NCBI RefSeq assembly: GCF_041296385.1
Contig: NC_091019.1
Location: 14,276,531 to 14,340,530 of the forward strand
Reading direction: 5' to 3'
DNA length: 64,000 nt
Source of the DNA: Aphelocoma coerulescens
Taxonomy: Eukaryota > Chordata > Aves > Passeriformes > Corvidae
Below are positions 1-12,807 of the stretch, piece by piece; position 1 is the stretch's first letter, and every line of letters starts with the position of its first letter. The notes under the pieces were generated by a model that ran no database searches, was not told where the DNA came from, and was given only the letters and a program-made list of their open reading frames with translations. Position numbers and translations under genes: made by a program.

Positions 1-1715
1 AGAAAGTGCTTGTGTAGTGAGTTTTGAATGATGTGGAAGATTTGGGGCACACTTTAAATCAGTTTAGGACAACTGCTAATGACAACACCGTCTTTTCTGA
101 ATGCTGCCCCAGACTGTAGAATGGGCTTTAAACAACAAAAATTCACAGCTGGGTGGTCACAGCAGTGCCAGTGTGGGAAGGGCTCCTACTGTAAACCTGT
201 ATATCTCCTGCAGAAAATGTAGCTCAAAAGGGGTACAGGGGAGAATGATGAGGGACTGACCAAACCTTAAAAATGTGGAAGTTATGAATGGCCTTTGTTT
301 AAAGGGTTGCTCTTGCCTCCCGGTGGTGACCACCACTGTAAACAGCAGCACATGTGGCATTCCTGCTGGCAGTGCTGCTTGCAGTGAGTGTTTGGAGTGT
401 TCTTGGTGAAAAGGAATTCAAAGTCACTCATTGGATCATCCAGCCACTAAAAGGTGAGATACATGAAATTATGTGGGAATAAGCTGAGTTACACCCAGCA
501 GACTGCAAAAGGCACAGATTCCTAGTGCTTTCAAGAGAAAGGTACTACACCTACAAAGCAGTAAGTAGTGATTTTAGTCACGACTTTGTGATGTCAATGT
601 TACCCTGACCGATTAAAATCAAGCACATAGCACTACAGATCCTTCATGTAACATCCTGTGTTTTAGTGTTCCTCTTCCTCCCCCCACTACAAACCCTAGC
701 ACATTGCCGTCAAATGGCTGCCAAGCAATTTTGGACTTGCATAATGAGATTCTATTGTGTATACTCTTAAAAAAAAAGGTAGATATTGCACATCATTGTC
801 TAGTTTTATAAGACAAGTTTTACTTCGCCTTCGTAGCAAATTAGAGTGGAGTTTTGTGATTTTCTTCTGTTACCATAATATTGTAAAGTTGCAATTCTTT
901 GCTGACTTTTACCATCAGGATGACCAGTTGCTCTCTTGCTTAGTTTATATTCTGTTGCTATTCTAATGGGATGAGTGAAGAGAAGAGGATATTGTTTATT
1001 TTTACTTTCCTCTGTAGGGCTTTGGTTTGTGACACTTCGCTGTGAAATTATCCATATGTTTCCTTAAGAATTTTCAAGGAAGACTTAAGTTTGCTATTAC
1101 ACCAAAGAAGGATGACATCCAAGGTGCTGCTCTTGTTTTGGCAACCTGAATTTAGTTCCAAAAAATCTGTTTAAAATAAAATCAGTGGGATTTATGTCAA
1201 GGTTGTTTAAATGCTTTGTACATTGTGGAACAAGTTAGAATGAATTTAAAATCCTTCATTTCCCCAAATTTATTCTGAGCCTCTAAAGAAAAAAGAAAAG
1301 GTGATGGAAGGGAATTTCTTATAAACACTTGTAGGGGCACTTATAAACAGTGTTTCTTGAATTCCTGAAATTGAAAACAATTGTGTGTAGTGCATCTTCC
1401 CAAATCCATGCAGCTAATCATCTATAATGAATTTTCTAAAAGCAAGCAGATATGATCAGTATCATAAGAGGAGCTTTACAAGGATGGTCTACCTCTGATC
1501 TGGAAACAAAATTGGTAGGAATTTCCCATTTCTTTTCGAAAGACTGGCAATGGTTATAGTGGATTATCTATGGGTTCTCTTACTAGGGATATGTGGACAG
1601 AGCAACTGTATAATGGAAGGAAACAAGCCTTTTGCCTTTCATTCATTCATTCATTTATTCGTTCATTCAACTGTTTTTAAGAAATAATAATTTGCTTTTA
1701 TGGCTATATTTTCAA
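1..1715. other. Non-coding stretch, no gene seen
   Basis: AT-rich, CpG-poor sequence with stops in all frames. Frames that stay open for 60-70 codons have no domain, no plausible splice sites and no CpG enrichment. The only structured element is the tetranucleotide repeat at 1638-1669. It may be intergenic or part of a long intron of the + strand gene on the right; the sequence does not decide. Confidence 0.6.
1638..1669. repeat. (ATTC)n tetranucleotide microsatellite
   Basis: About eight copies of an ATTC/TTCA unit with two interruptions (TTTATTC and GTTC). The interruptions suggest an old, slowly changing array. It sits about 50 bases upstream of the first CR1 fragment. Confidence 0.85.
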
Positions 1716-2303
1716 AAGGAAGGCCAATGGCATCTTGGCCTGTATCAGCAGTAGTGTGGCCAGCAGGACCATGGTGGTGATTGTCCCCTGGTACTTGACA
1801 CTGGTGTGGCCATAACTCAAGTGCGGTGTTTGGTTCTGGGCCCCTCACCCTAAGAAAGACATTGAGGGGCTGCAGCGAGTCCAGAGAAGGGAAATGGAGC
1901 TGGGAAAGTGTCTGGAGATTCCCATGAGGAGAGGCTGGGGGTGTTCAGCCTAGAGAAAAGGAAGCTCAGAGGGACCTTATCACTCTTTACAATGACCTGA
2001 AAGGCCAGGTGGGGGTCAGTCTCTTCTCCCAGACAACCAGTGACAGGACAAGAGGAAATGGCCTCAAACTGCACCAGGGAAGGTTCAGGCTGGACATCAG
2101 GAATTTCTTCACAGAAGGGGTTGTTAAGCAGTGGGATGGGCTTCTCAGAGAGGTGGTGGAGTCACCGTCCCTGGAGGTGTTCAAGAAAAGAGTGGGTGTG
2201 GCAGTTAGTGCTCTGGTCTAGTTGACACAGTGGTGAGCAGTAAAAGGTTGTTCCTGATGATCTTGGGGGTCTTTTCTGATGTTAATGGTTCTATGATTCT
2301 GTG
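1716..2303 (+). mobile_element. CR1 LINE fragment, 3' portion, sense
   Basis: A 5'-truncated CR1 retrotransposon copy covering the end of ORF2 and the 3' UTR. The left end resembles the CR1 stretch encoding the end of the reverse-transcriptase ORF (AAGGCCAATGGCATCTTGGCC). At 2009-2221 the frame still reads residues typical of the CR1 ORF2 C-terminus (a Phe-Phe-Thr-Glu motif, then a Trp, then [16 protein letters not shown]). The right end has the TTCTATGATTCTGTG tail found at CR1 3' ends. Stops and frameshifts elsewhere show it is dead. Open frames here on either strand are relics of the element, not host genes. Boundaries are good to about 10 bases. Confidence 0.93.
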
Positions 2304-3583
2304 CTCCATACAGTGTGTATGTAAAATGTTATATGTAATGGAAAGGGTTAATATTTTGGAGGCAAGATTAGGAATACAAGATGCTTTACAGTCTGAGTGA
2401 GAAGAGGGCTTACATGGGATTTAAATGCTGTTGACTGTATGGCAACTTACTGCAGCCCCTGAAATTTAAATGCACACATGAACTAAGCTGGATGCTCAAT
2501 AAGCAGCAATGTCAATGTTGTCTTACTGTGACTGCAAAAATACTAAGATTTTTATTACCATATTCACAAGCTTTTGTCAACTTTGTACAATTCTTGCATA
2601 CAATGTTATATGCAGTGCTGCAAGTGTATTCATTTGTAAAATACAAACCTACTACTGAGCAGATGAGGGGGAGAAAACCACCAGGAAATCGATGAAATTC
2701 TGTGCTGTTTGTTTAGATGTTGCACCTTCTTGTTATGCTTATGAACCGCTAAGCAGTTTGTTAAATCCATTTACAAATGCAAGACTTTTTACTTGAGGGT
2801 GGCTGTGAGCCAAGGCCTGTGCTGGAGGGTAGGAAGTGACAAGCAGCTGCCTCTTCTGGTTAGAAGCTGGAGCCGGCAGTATGGAATAGAGTGTGGTGGC
2901 ATCTCTTGGAGTGTGTGTCTGGACCATGTTTATCCCCTCCTTAGGTCAGGTCTGAGGAATGAGGCTGACTGTGGTTGAAGAAATGCAGCTTCTTAAAATG
3001 AGTTTGTGTCCCAGATGCAGAAGGTTTGGAAGAAAGGGACAACAAATCCGTAACAGCGTGGAAGGGGGAGTCTGGTTTGCTGTGGGCAGGCAAAACACAG
3101 GAAATGATACCTCATATATGTGAGTGATGGAGGTGGTGAGGAAAGCCTCTGAACTGTTATGGTCCAGGGAATTATGTACTGTTGTAGATCACAGTGCAAA
3201 GCACTTTCAAGGTGTTTACATATAAATAAAATTGTTTTCAAACGTATTGAGGTGGGACTTGCAAGATCAAAAACTTCTGACAGCACACAGTGAAAAATCG
3301 TAATGCTTCCATGAAAGCTTAAGGCCAGGCCAACTTATTAATCTTTACAAAAAGAAGCTTACAGCAATTATGTCTTAGTAGACTGAAATGTATGAAAAAA
3401 GAAGGCATTCAGAGAGCAAGAGAAGTGCTGGCCTACCTGAAGGCTCATCTGTGTCCCTCTAACCTACCATTTAGTGTAATAAAATATCTCCTGTATAGGA
3501 AATGGAGTACAAGTCCAAAATACCAGCAGGTCTAGTAAAGCTGACTGTGTTCTCTGTAGGGAAAAACATCTCGAATTCTCATT
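2304..3583. other. Non-coding stretch between CR1 copies
   Basis: No gene recognised. Short open frames on both strands overlap each other and show no family signature. No simple repeat of note. Confidence 0.55.
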
Positions 3584-3640
3584 AATCATAGAATGGTTTG
3601 AGTTGAAAGGGACCTTAAAGATCACGTAATTCCAATCCTC
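3584..3640 (-). mobile_element. CR1 LINE 3' end, short antisense relic
   Basis: About 57 bases match the reverse complement of the CR1 3' terminus (ATCATAGAATGGTTTG, then AAAGGGACCTTAAAGATCA). The element lies on the - strand and is cut down to its last part. The sequence after 3640 no longer follows CR1. Confidence 0.85.
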
Positions 3641-4058
3641 AAGGATATTTGTCAGACAAGGATTTTAAGATGATGAGAGCACCTGGCAGCACAGCTAGAG
3701 CAATGTGTGCAGGCAATTGCTGTGGGTGAAGCAACAGATGCTCAGAGAAGAAGCTATTTGTGACAATAGCAACTTACAATATAATTAAGTGATGCATGCA
3801 GAGAAGTAGAATTACAGCTGAGAAGTTCTGAAGATTGTTGCTTTCCAAATACCACAAGGTACATGAAAGACATCAGTTTATCCATTTAGAAGCTTCTGTG
3901 ACCTTTTGGGTACATTATATGACTTGGCCATAGGAATACTCAAAAAAAAGGGAGTAACTTTTAAAATCATAATTGACGAACAAGCCTGGTCCTCTGACTG
4001 CTGTTGAGTCTCATTTTCCTTTTGCTGGGTGTTCAGCAGTTGTTTAATTCTCACAATT

Positions 4059-4106
4059 CAACAAACAAACAAAACCAAAACAAACAAACCCCACCAACAC
4101 ACACAG
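4059..4106. repeat. (CAAA)n / CA-rich low-complexity patch
   Basis: Repeated CAAA units with interruptions, passing into CCACCAACACACACA. It is followed within 60 bases by a T-rich run. Confidence 0.75.
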
Positions 4107-4153
4107 GAAAATTACGTAGAATTTTGAAAAATTGCAGTAAGATTAAATTCCAA

Positions 4154-4182
4154 TTTTTTTTAATTTTTTTTTTTTTTTTTTT
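4154..4182. repeat. Poly(T): T8, AA, T19
   Basis: Eight T, two A, then nineteen T. The flanks show no obvious parent retroelement, so this may be an expanded homopolymer. Confidence 0.9.
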
Positions 4183-4632
4183 GGTAAAGACAATTTTTAA
4201 AGCTTCTGTGTGGAATTCACTGGTTTAGAGTTGAAACTAAGTTTTAGTGAACTAAGCATTTGTGAATGGAGCCTATCATAATGGGATAAGTAAACACATC
4301 TTAATAATTTCATACTTAGCTCTTTCGCTGCCACTGCTGCCTCCTGTCCTCCCACCCCTTGCAGACTTCCTGACACTGCCACTTAGCAGGGTACTAATGA
4401 ATGAGCCAAAAGACCTTTGTCTTCGCACTCTTCCATTGGCTGCATTTGGGTTTCAGTGATGAAACCCAGAGAGGAAACAAAACTCAAGAGCTCAACAGTC
4501 TGGCAAGAGTGCTGCAAAGCATCAGATGTATAAGGAATCCTATTACACTCAAGTTTTCCTGAGACAGTTCTTTCCAGACAAGTTGGGAGGGGTGGAGTGG
4601 AGCATGTTGTGTGGTTGGATTTCTTGGTTTGA

Positions 4633-4649
4633 TTTTTTTTTTTTTTTTT
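4633..4649. repeat. Poly(T) run, T17
   Basis: Seventeen consecutive T. No recognisable element body on either side. Confidence 0.9.
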
Positions 4650-7600
4650 AAATCTGAATTTGAACTGCAAAATCTGTAGCATGTTTGAACTTGAGCTCTT
4701 GTAACTCAATGTAAAACAGCAGTGTAAGGATTTTTCTGTGTATCAAAACAGTAGAGAAGGACAGCAATTAGAATTAAATGGGATTTTTGAAATCAGATAC
4801 TGTTAGTTTATAACAAAGAAGGTTGATTTCTTTGTTTCTTCCTGTTTGGTTTGGGTTTTTTGTTATGGCATAAATATTTTTGTTGGTTTTGTTTTCCCAG
4901 GAAGTAATTATAGCTGTGTTTTCTTGCTGTTTTAACAGGATAATATTTCTCCTGGTCGTAGCTAGCATGGATGACTTTTTTATGGCAATACAATCATGTT
5001 ACAGCAAGTGTAATGAAAATCCGTAGTGATGACAATGGTATTTGAGACAGTTTATTTGTAGCTGATAAAACACACTTTTACACTTATATTTTAGTTGTCC
5101 TTGCACGGGTATCTATTCACACAATAGAACACAAATGTGCTTCTGTTTTTCTAAAGGAAGCAGTTTGCTAGATAAAAACCATCTCAAGCAGCAAAGGGAG
5201 AAACTTAATGAACTGTTTAACTGCACTATTTTTTATGAGGGGAAAATGAGTCATAACTAAGGCAAGGGGAGAAAGAAATGCTGCACACAATAGCTGATAA
5301 TAATTACAAAAAGTACAATGCTGATCTGGGGATCTGGCTGTTGAGAATAATACATTTAATAGCAACATTCCTTGCTAAATTCATCAGAATGAGTGTCAAA
5401 ATATTTAATTGGGAATGCAGGCATTCCTTCTTGAAAAAATCATCCTGAAAGACCTTTTCACTGTGGACTGTGCATAAGGCTGGGAACAGGACAGTCATGT
5501 TCATGTCATCGGTCCCTTGAGGCTCTGCCCAGCTCTTGCTAAAACCAATGGCAAAATTTTTGCTGGCATCACTGAAGGGGATGGGGCCTCAGATATGTGC
5601 ATTTTCCCCGTGAAGGTGGATAAATAACACTTACCTTCTTTTTTCCAGTGAAGTCTGAGCAGACTTACCTACATCCAAAAATGTCAGTTGTGAAATTTCT
5701 AAGTATCATTATTTTTTCTTCCTTTCTTCTTCTTCTGCTTCACCTGCAAGAGACCTACATCCAGTCAGGATCCATGTGTCTCTGTCTGTTCCTGGTGTAA
5801 ATTTACACTGATTTCATTTAAATGTAGGATTACCCCCATTACATGTCAGCACATACAAAATTTGAACTTTCCTCCATATAAATTTATTACTTTCTCCTTA
5901 ATTTTACAGAAGTTGTATGTTAGTGTTTGGTAGTGAAAACTGGATATTTACTTTCAAAGGGCAATGTCGAAAGGGAAAAAATTAAGATATACTTGCTCTT
6001 TCCTGTTCTGGCACATAAGGTGATCATAACAATGCTTTTGATGGAAAAATACTGTTAGGACAGATATACATACATGATAAATTACATGGTCTGAATTTTG
6101 ATGGAGATGGCTTTTTGTTCTCCTCAGTTTTGCTTCTATTTAACATAAAGGGAAGCAATGCAAGCTTGTTCTTCAGTCATTTTCAGGAAAAAAATAGAAC
6201 TTTGTTGTCGTTGCTTTTTTTCATAAACAAATCCAAACAACTTCGATAAATAATGGAGGGAGAAGGAGGAACAGGCAGAGTGCTAACTTATGATCATACT
6301 CACCCATCTGTGTTCTGTGACAGTGTTCCTTATTTAATTAACAGCAGGGCACAAAGATCATAACATTGTTGTTCCTGACATTATCAAATTAATGCTTTTT
6401 CTGTTCTGAAGAGCTGGCAGTCTAAAAACGCTCCCTCTTGATATATTTAGTCAGTAAGAATAAGTTGAGAGAAATTGACCTAAATAATATTATTAAGCAG
6501 ATAGCTTTGCCAAGTGAAGCTGGTTTAAATATTTAAAAAAATGGAGATGCATTGTCAAAGGGACACAGATATTTGCTTCAGTCTCCAGAAAACTCTTTAT
6601 GCATGACTTTGTACACAAATACCTAGAGGGTAAGGACTTCAGTAGTGCTGGATTAAGTCTAATCAACTACAATATAACAAATAGGTCATTGGAAAAAACC
6701 CTGTAAGGTAGCAAAGGTCTCATTCTAGATGTAAAATAAGCAGTTTTATGTTTCAGGGAGAAGGAAGATACTGTAAGAAGACACTTTTAATGAAAAGCTT
6801 ATTGATTGTTCTATTTATGCAGCAAAAAAGATCTCAAAATACAGCTGTAATCTTGAAAAAATCAAATTTAACAAAGGATTTGTCAGAGCAATGTAGAAGA
6901 AAAGCAGAAAATCCCATTATTACTGAGACTGTGATGAATTAGAATAATTTTTCTGCCATCTTTTCAGGCCATGTGAACTTTAGTTTTCAAAATAAATCCA
7001 AATCCAAACTGAAGTGTCATATCTATTTCATACCAGGTAAAAACATTTAAGAGAAGTATTTAAAGCAGTAGAAGGAAAACTGCAGACTCAGCTCTAAAGG
7101 CTTCAAAGAGCTCAGCTGTGACTTTCTGATAGTGAAAAACTTAGGGAGGTTTCCAGAATGCCTGATGAAGGTCAAAATCCTTTCCAAGCAGTGATGAAGG
7201 AGAGCAGATCTTCAGCAGGTAGAATGTAGAAACAATGTAGAAATAAGTCTTCCACATAAACATTAGCAGATAAATATGTAAATATGTAGGACTTTAAGTA
7301 TACTAAATAAGAATGATGCATCCAGTGAAATGGACAGAAGATGTTTCGTTTTCCTCATTGAAGCCATGATATGTTAAGGAAGCAAACAACTTTATGAATA
7401 CATTTGGAAATTACTGATGTGCTGAGATGTTTTGAGCAGAGCACTCATGAAATTTAAGTAATTTGAAACTTGTATAAAGACTTCTATGTAAAACAAGTAG
7501 AGGAAAAGATTCTTTGAATAGGAGTACTTCTGTCCTGTCTTAGCAGGAATAAAAGATTGCTACTTCTTAACTATATTATGACATGTGAGTCATTATGAAA

Positions 7601-9666
7601 CCTGCTTTTGTTCAGGTGAGAAAGGCAATAATTTTACCTTGGCAATGATTCCTTCAACTTTAAGCAGGCAGAAGAGTTGTCACAGATAGTGCATGCTACT
7701 GGTAATAACTGTATCCCCCACAAACTTAAAGCAAAACCTATTTTTAAAGTAGTCAAGGGCTTTATGGTTAGGTCCTCAGAAAATTTTATTTAGAAGGCTT
7801 TTTTCGCTTAAAGCCTCTTAAGCAGATGTTAACTGGTGCAGTTGCAAACTTGTGTTTATATGTTGTGTAGTTTATATTGGTGCCCTGAGTTTTAGAAACA
7901 ATTACAACTAAAAGCCACTCTTCTGGCATCGTGCTGTCACCCATTGCCAAAGATACGTTTGTTTCCAGTGCTTTGGATTTGTATTATCCCTGTTTAAAAG
8001 GAAAGAGTGAATAACTTCTATAAGCCTTCAGAAATCTCTGTTCATGTCTCATGGCACTTGCTGGGCCTCTACCCGTGTTTCTCCCAGTCTTTCCCAGCCC
8101 TGTCTGTCCCTGGGAATCTTCTTAAGCAATTGAAATTTTAAGTTTTGGGGGAAATGAATGGAATAATTACATGTGGCTTCCTGGTTCTGGTTTTGCTTAA
8201 TTCTTCGTGCATCATGGCAAAAGAGAAGCTCTGTTAATCACATTGGTGTCTTCCAAAACATCTCAGCCCAACATTTTTCTTCCCTAACCTTTCAGCTGGA
8301 TAGGATTTACACAGCTGACCTTCTCACCTTTAAAAGAAAGTCTTTACTTGGGATTCTGGCACAAGTGCTAAGTATTTAAATGAGTGCTTGTATTACTTTT
8401 GGATCATTGTCCTCTGAAGCATGAGTAAACCTGGGAAGTAAAATCAATAGAAGGCAGAAGCACATAATAACAGAGTTTACAAAAACCAAAGCAAACACCA
8501 CAATCCAGCTGATAGACAGGACTCATATTTCTGTTCTCAGTAGGTGTATTTTCAGAAATTACACTTGTTAAAAACACTTTCTTCATCAAGTCTTTCGGTT
8601 TCGTTTGAATTAAAGGCAGTCTGCAGGTAAGTGGGACCAGCTCTTGTTTTCACACTGTAAACAAAGGACATGTTTATCAGCACTTGTGTTTTTCACTGTA
8701 CATTTTTCATACTGTGGAATTTTCAAAGCGTTTGCTGCTGTAAAATTCGGCTCATTTTGAAAGAAGAGCTCTAGAATTAACTGATTGTCCTGGTGGAGGC
8801 ATAAATGGGGTGCAAAGTAAATTTCATGTGATTTTCTCATTATTTTCCTGAGTATGTTTTCAGTAAAATCGGCTTGCAACAAGTGTAAATGATAAATGAG
8901 TGTTCTGCTTTCTCTCTGCCTTGCAAGAAAAATGTAACAATATAGTACAGTTTTAATGTGTGAAGCACACTAATACAGTGCATTTTAGCAAGAACTTTAG
9001 ACTTCTAGGATAACTTTTCATTGTATGCTCAGGTATCCAGTTTCCCTTTATCTTAAAATGAAGCTTCCATGTGTATGGTGTTGTTCACAGCAACTACACC
9101 CAATCTGTTCACTCACTTTGGATCTGTGGAAAAAACCAATATATTAGCACGTGGAATGGTTTGACCATTGGAAGAGCACTGTATAAGAAACAGGCAGCCT
9201 TCAGATATGCTTCAGTCAGTGCTCCTTTTGTGTATAGCAAACTTTTAGCCCCCTGGGGATAGATTTGCTAAGCATCAAACCAATTTCTCACATTTTCTGA
9301 TAGAAGTCACATTTCTGAGTTTAACAGAGAGCAGACTTTGAATTGGAAAAATAGTTATCTAATTAAAAGCTGAAAATCGTGATTCAGGAAAGTGGAAAGT
9401 TAGTTATTCTGAGCAAAATAGTCAGAAAGCTGAGGAAAAGGAAATAAAGATAGATGAAACAATGAAGAATTATGTAAATCAAGAAATTGAATGCTGTTTG
9501 GGATGGCAGACAATTTTAGAGAAACAATTCAGGATCAGAACTCTTAATCATGTTTTTTTCAGCTAAATATATGAGGGATAGATGAGGAGAAAGGTATGGC
9601 TTTGAAGACATCTGGACTTGAATTACTTAGTGCACTGACATTGTAGCTGTCCCATCCCTTAGAAGA

Positions 9667-9680
9667 TTTTTTTTTTTTTT
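9667..9680. repeat. Poly(T) run, T14
   Basis: Fourteen consecutive T in unique AT-rich sequence. Confidence 0.9.
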
Positions 9681-11253
9681 AATGTGTTTAACTGCTTATT
9701 TGGAGATATTCAGTTATTTAAGGACTATATGATGTGGTATGGATGGTATAAGCCAAAAAGCCAGGTGTTGTAGAGCTTAGGCTCCTTGTTTCTGGCTCTG
9801 AACCCACACAGACTACATATAAAGTCTCTAAAATCATCTTTTGTGGTCAGAAATGTTTGGACATTGGGTAGGAAGGCTGAAGAGCACATGGCAGCAACTC
9901 TCAAGGCTCACTCAGCAGTTGTCACAGGTCAGCTGCTGGAAACAGTGAAGTATGTGCTCACCCACAGCTAAACAGATACTGAAACTGAACAGATTCTGCC
10001 ATGTGGGGTAAAACTGCTCTGCTTCAACCTCAGAGAGGTACCACTGATCTTTCATCATTCATTAAACTATAATAAAACTCATGTATAACACCTTTTTCTG
10101 TGAACCAAGTCTTTGGGAGAAGTTTAAAATGTCCTAAGAATCAATGAATAATGTTTTCATATAAGATTATGGCAGATTGAATTTCGAACCAATTCTCAGA
10201 TGCCTTTGTCATTCAGCTGATGTAATGGCTGCTTGATTTCCTTTTTTAGTTGCTTGCTACTTCAAAGCACTTTATTGCTCTGTTCTAAAAATTCCATTAA
10301 TTTATCTGTTGCTGCCTTTTATAGTCTGAAAAGAATGTCAGGCTTGCTGTGAGAAATGCAAGTACTGCAGGGAGGTGATGAAGCAGTAACTGCTCTCCTA
10401 AAGACTCAGCTGCATGCTCAGTCTTTTCTCAGGATTGCTTTTGGAAGTGCTCAAGGCAGAGCAACCTGTAAAACAATAGGCAGATGTTCTTCAGTTTCAA
10501 GTGTACACACAGGCCAGAGCTGATTGCTGCTGGTTGGAGCTCTCATCCAAGTGAGGTTTAGTAGAGGAATGTAGTGGTAGAAGACTGGAAACTGCTGCTT
10601 GTGGTTTGTTAGTGTTTGTGTTTTCTCCTCCTTTTTTCATGAAGTAGAAAGAAAATAGCCTTTGCATCTTGAATTTACTATTCAAGTCTAATTTATTGAA
10701 TATACACTTGACTCTAATAACAGAAGTCAATCATCTTAGTAGTGTGGATACTGCCTGAAACCTCTGGGCACCACTCTTGAAGTGCCTTCTTTTTATCCAT
10801 TGCTTTCTTCTTTATAACAATGCCACCAAAATACTCTGTATTACATCAACGGTTTAGGAGAACCTTGATAGAAGTTAGCTTTCATTTAATATGTGATCAT
10901 TGGTCACAGTGACTTTAATCACTGACTCTGACAGCTGAAAGTTTTCACTGGTGTTTGCCTGGTATTTGAAATGCTGAAGAAAAGTAATCTTTCCTGGACT
11001 GGAAGTTTATGCTCCCTTGTTTTTGGAATTTCAACAGTAGTTGGAAAGTTCATTAAGTAATGCTCATTATTTTTGTGCTTCAGGGGCTGCTATGTAGATT
11101 TAGTTAACTGTAGTTAAAGAATTTAAATATTTTGTGCACACTCAACATAACCTTGTGTAACACACTCATATTTAGTATGAATTTAATAACTAATTTTTTT
11201 AACATTTCAGTGCAGGCTCTATTATATGTGTTAGTAGCCTCTATGAAGATAGC

Positions 11254-11500
11254 TCATAGAATCACAGAATCCTTTGGGTTGGAAGGGACATTAAAGATCA
11301 TCTAATCCCAACTCCGTGCTGTGGGCAGGGACATCTCCCACTAGACCATGTAACTCAGATCCCCATCCAGGCTGGCCTTGAGAATCAGGGATGGGGAATC
11401 CACAACATCTCTGGGCAACCTGCTCCAGTGCCTCATTGCCCTTACAGTAAAACATTCCTTCCTAATACCTAATCTAAACCTACCCTCATTCATCTTAAGA
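11254..11500 (-). mobile_element. CR1 LINE fragment, 3' portion, antisense
   Basis: Reads as the reverse complement of a CR1 3' region: CATAGAATCACAGAATC, then GGGTTGGAAGGGACATTAAA, then the conserved GGGCAACCTGCTCCAGTGCC, ending in CTAATCTAAACCTACCCTC. The element therefore lies on the - strand, truncated at its 5' end near 11490-11500. It looks better preserved than the copies at 55784 and 3584, which suggests a younger insertion. Confidence 0.95.
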
Positions 11501-11840
11501 GAAAATTAAAAAATCTTCAAGTACTTTAAAAGCTGAATTAAAATTAGCCTTGTAAAACTATAAAAAGAATCATTCAGCTTCCATCTATTCCTTTTTACTA
11601 GGCCATTGTAGTCTCTTTAGATGAGACATCTCAGCCATTTCAAGCAATCCTTGTATTTACAGAGATGAAATGGTGTGAGCTGTTCTGAATCTGTAGCAAA
11701 AACTGTTCTCCTTCGTGATTCATAATGAAAATATTCTTGCCCTTTCCAAATGCTAAAAGGGCATCCTCTGTGCAGAAGCTAATAAAAATGTATTTTGTTT
11801 CTGTTCACATGTTGTGTTTTGTCCACTTGGGCATCAAGAG

Positions 11841-11841
<1 letters not shown>

Positions 11842-11873
<32 letters not shown>
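11842..11873. repeat. (TG)16 dinucleotide microsatellite
   Basis: Sixteen uninterrupted TG units, the longest pure dinucleotide array in the window. Pure arrays of this length are usually polymorphic. The alternating purine-pyrimidine pattern can adopt Z-DNA. Confidence 0.95.
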
Positions 11874-11875
<2 letters not shown>

Positions 11876-12790
11876 TTTCTCTTCTGCTGTAAGCATGGAA
11901 AACGCTTTCAGGATTTCCTGGTCTTGTATCTTCAGTTTCAGCACAGTAATTGGGCAGTAGAAAGTGAGCTGGCAGTGATTGAGCATGTAATCAAACAGGG
12001 GAAAATCTTTTTGCTTTTTTGGCAAGGTAAAATGAATTTTGAAAAGGAAAAGAGAATTAGTGTGTGGACAGATGTGGACAGACTGTTCCAAAGCTATGCT
12101 TTGTCTGTGATTCCATAAGAAAAATCAGCACTGTGCATCTTTGTGTATCTGCAGGGCTCTGGTTTGTACATATCTGAAAGCCAAATTTATTCTTATGCAA
12201 GACCTGTAGTGTTAGGCTAGTCTCTTAAGCAGGCAAAATATAGTTAAGGGAACACAATCTGCTTCACCTTGTGCATTTAAACCTATTTTAATTTGATAGT
12301 TACAGGGATGAAGGTAAGCTTGGGAAACGGAATGAGGACCCAATCTTCTCAAAAGAGGGATTTAGTTTCTTCCTTTCCACCTTACTTCCTGAAGAGTTTC
12401 CCTGGGGTGTTTGACTTTGCTTAAATGGATCATTGTGGGAAGACCAGCAACCTTAGATATAAACAGTGAGAACAGAAATTTCCTCTCCGTTAATCAAGTT
12501 GCTACATTTTAGGAAGAGAAGAGGATAGTTGTAACAGGTTAGAATTGACGGTAAACGTGGGGTGATACAGTGCAAGGAAACATAAAGTATTTATGTAGGT
12601 TACCGGCTCTGTTGTGCCTGTCACCTTAAAGCCTGTTTCTTACCAGAAAGAACAGTATTTCTTCTAGTGTTTCTTTGCAGACAGTGAGGTCATTGCATGG
12701 TATCTAAGGCTGAGAATTAAATCTTAGAGATAATGAGTTTGAATGTAAATATGTTACATTTATGCATCCAAAAACCAAAATGCAAGATGC

Positions 12791-12807
12791 TTTTTTTTTT
12801 TTTTTTT
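12791..12807. repeat. Poly(T) run, T17
   Basis: Seventeen consecutive T without a recognisable neighbouring element. Confidence 0.9.

Larger units (their letters stand above)
3641..11253. other. Non-coding stretch with low-complexity tracts
   Basis: No exon with convincing splice sites and no gene family recognised. It holds a (CAAA)n-like patch at 4059-4106 and T runs at 4164-4182, 4633-4649 and 9667-9680. An open frame of 90 codons on the - strand at 8610-8882 has no motif I can name and is within chance length. Confidence 0.55.

Noticed and set aside
2009..2225. Open frames with a conserved-looking protein tail
   Set aside because: They are the C-terminus of CR1 ORF2, not a host gene. 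The same applies to frames at 31729-32282 and 55901-56089.
11795..12118. 107-codon frame reading through the TG repeat
   Set aside because: Length comes from the repeat coding for Cys-Val without stops; no gene evidence.
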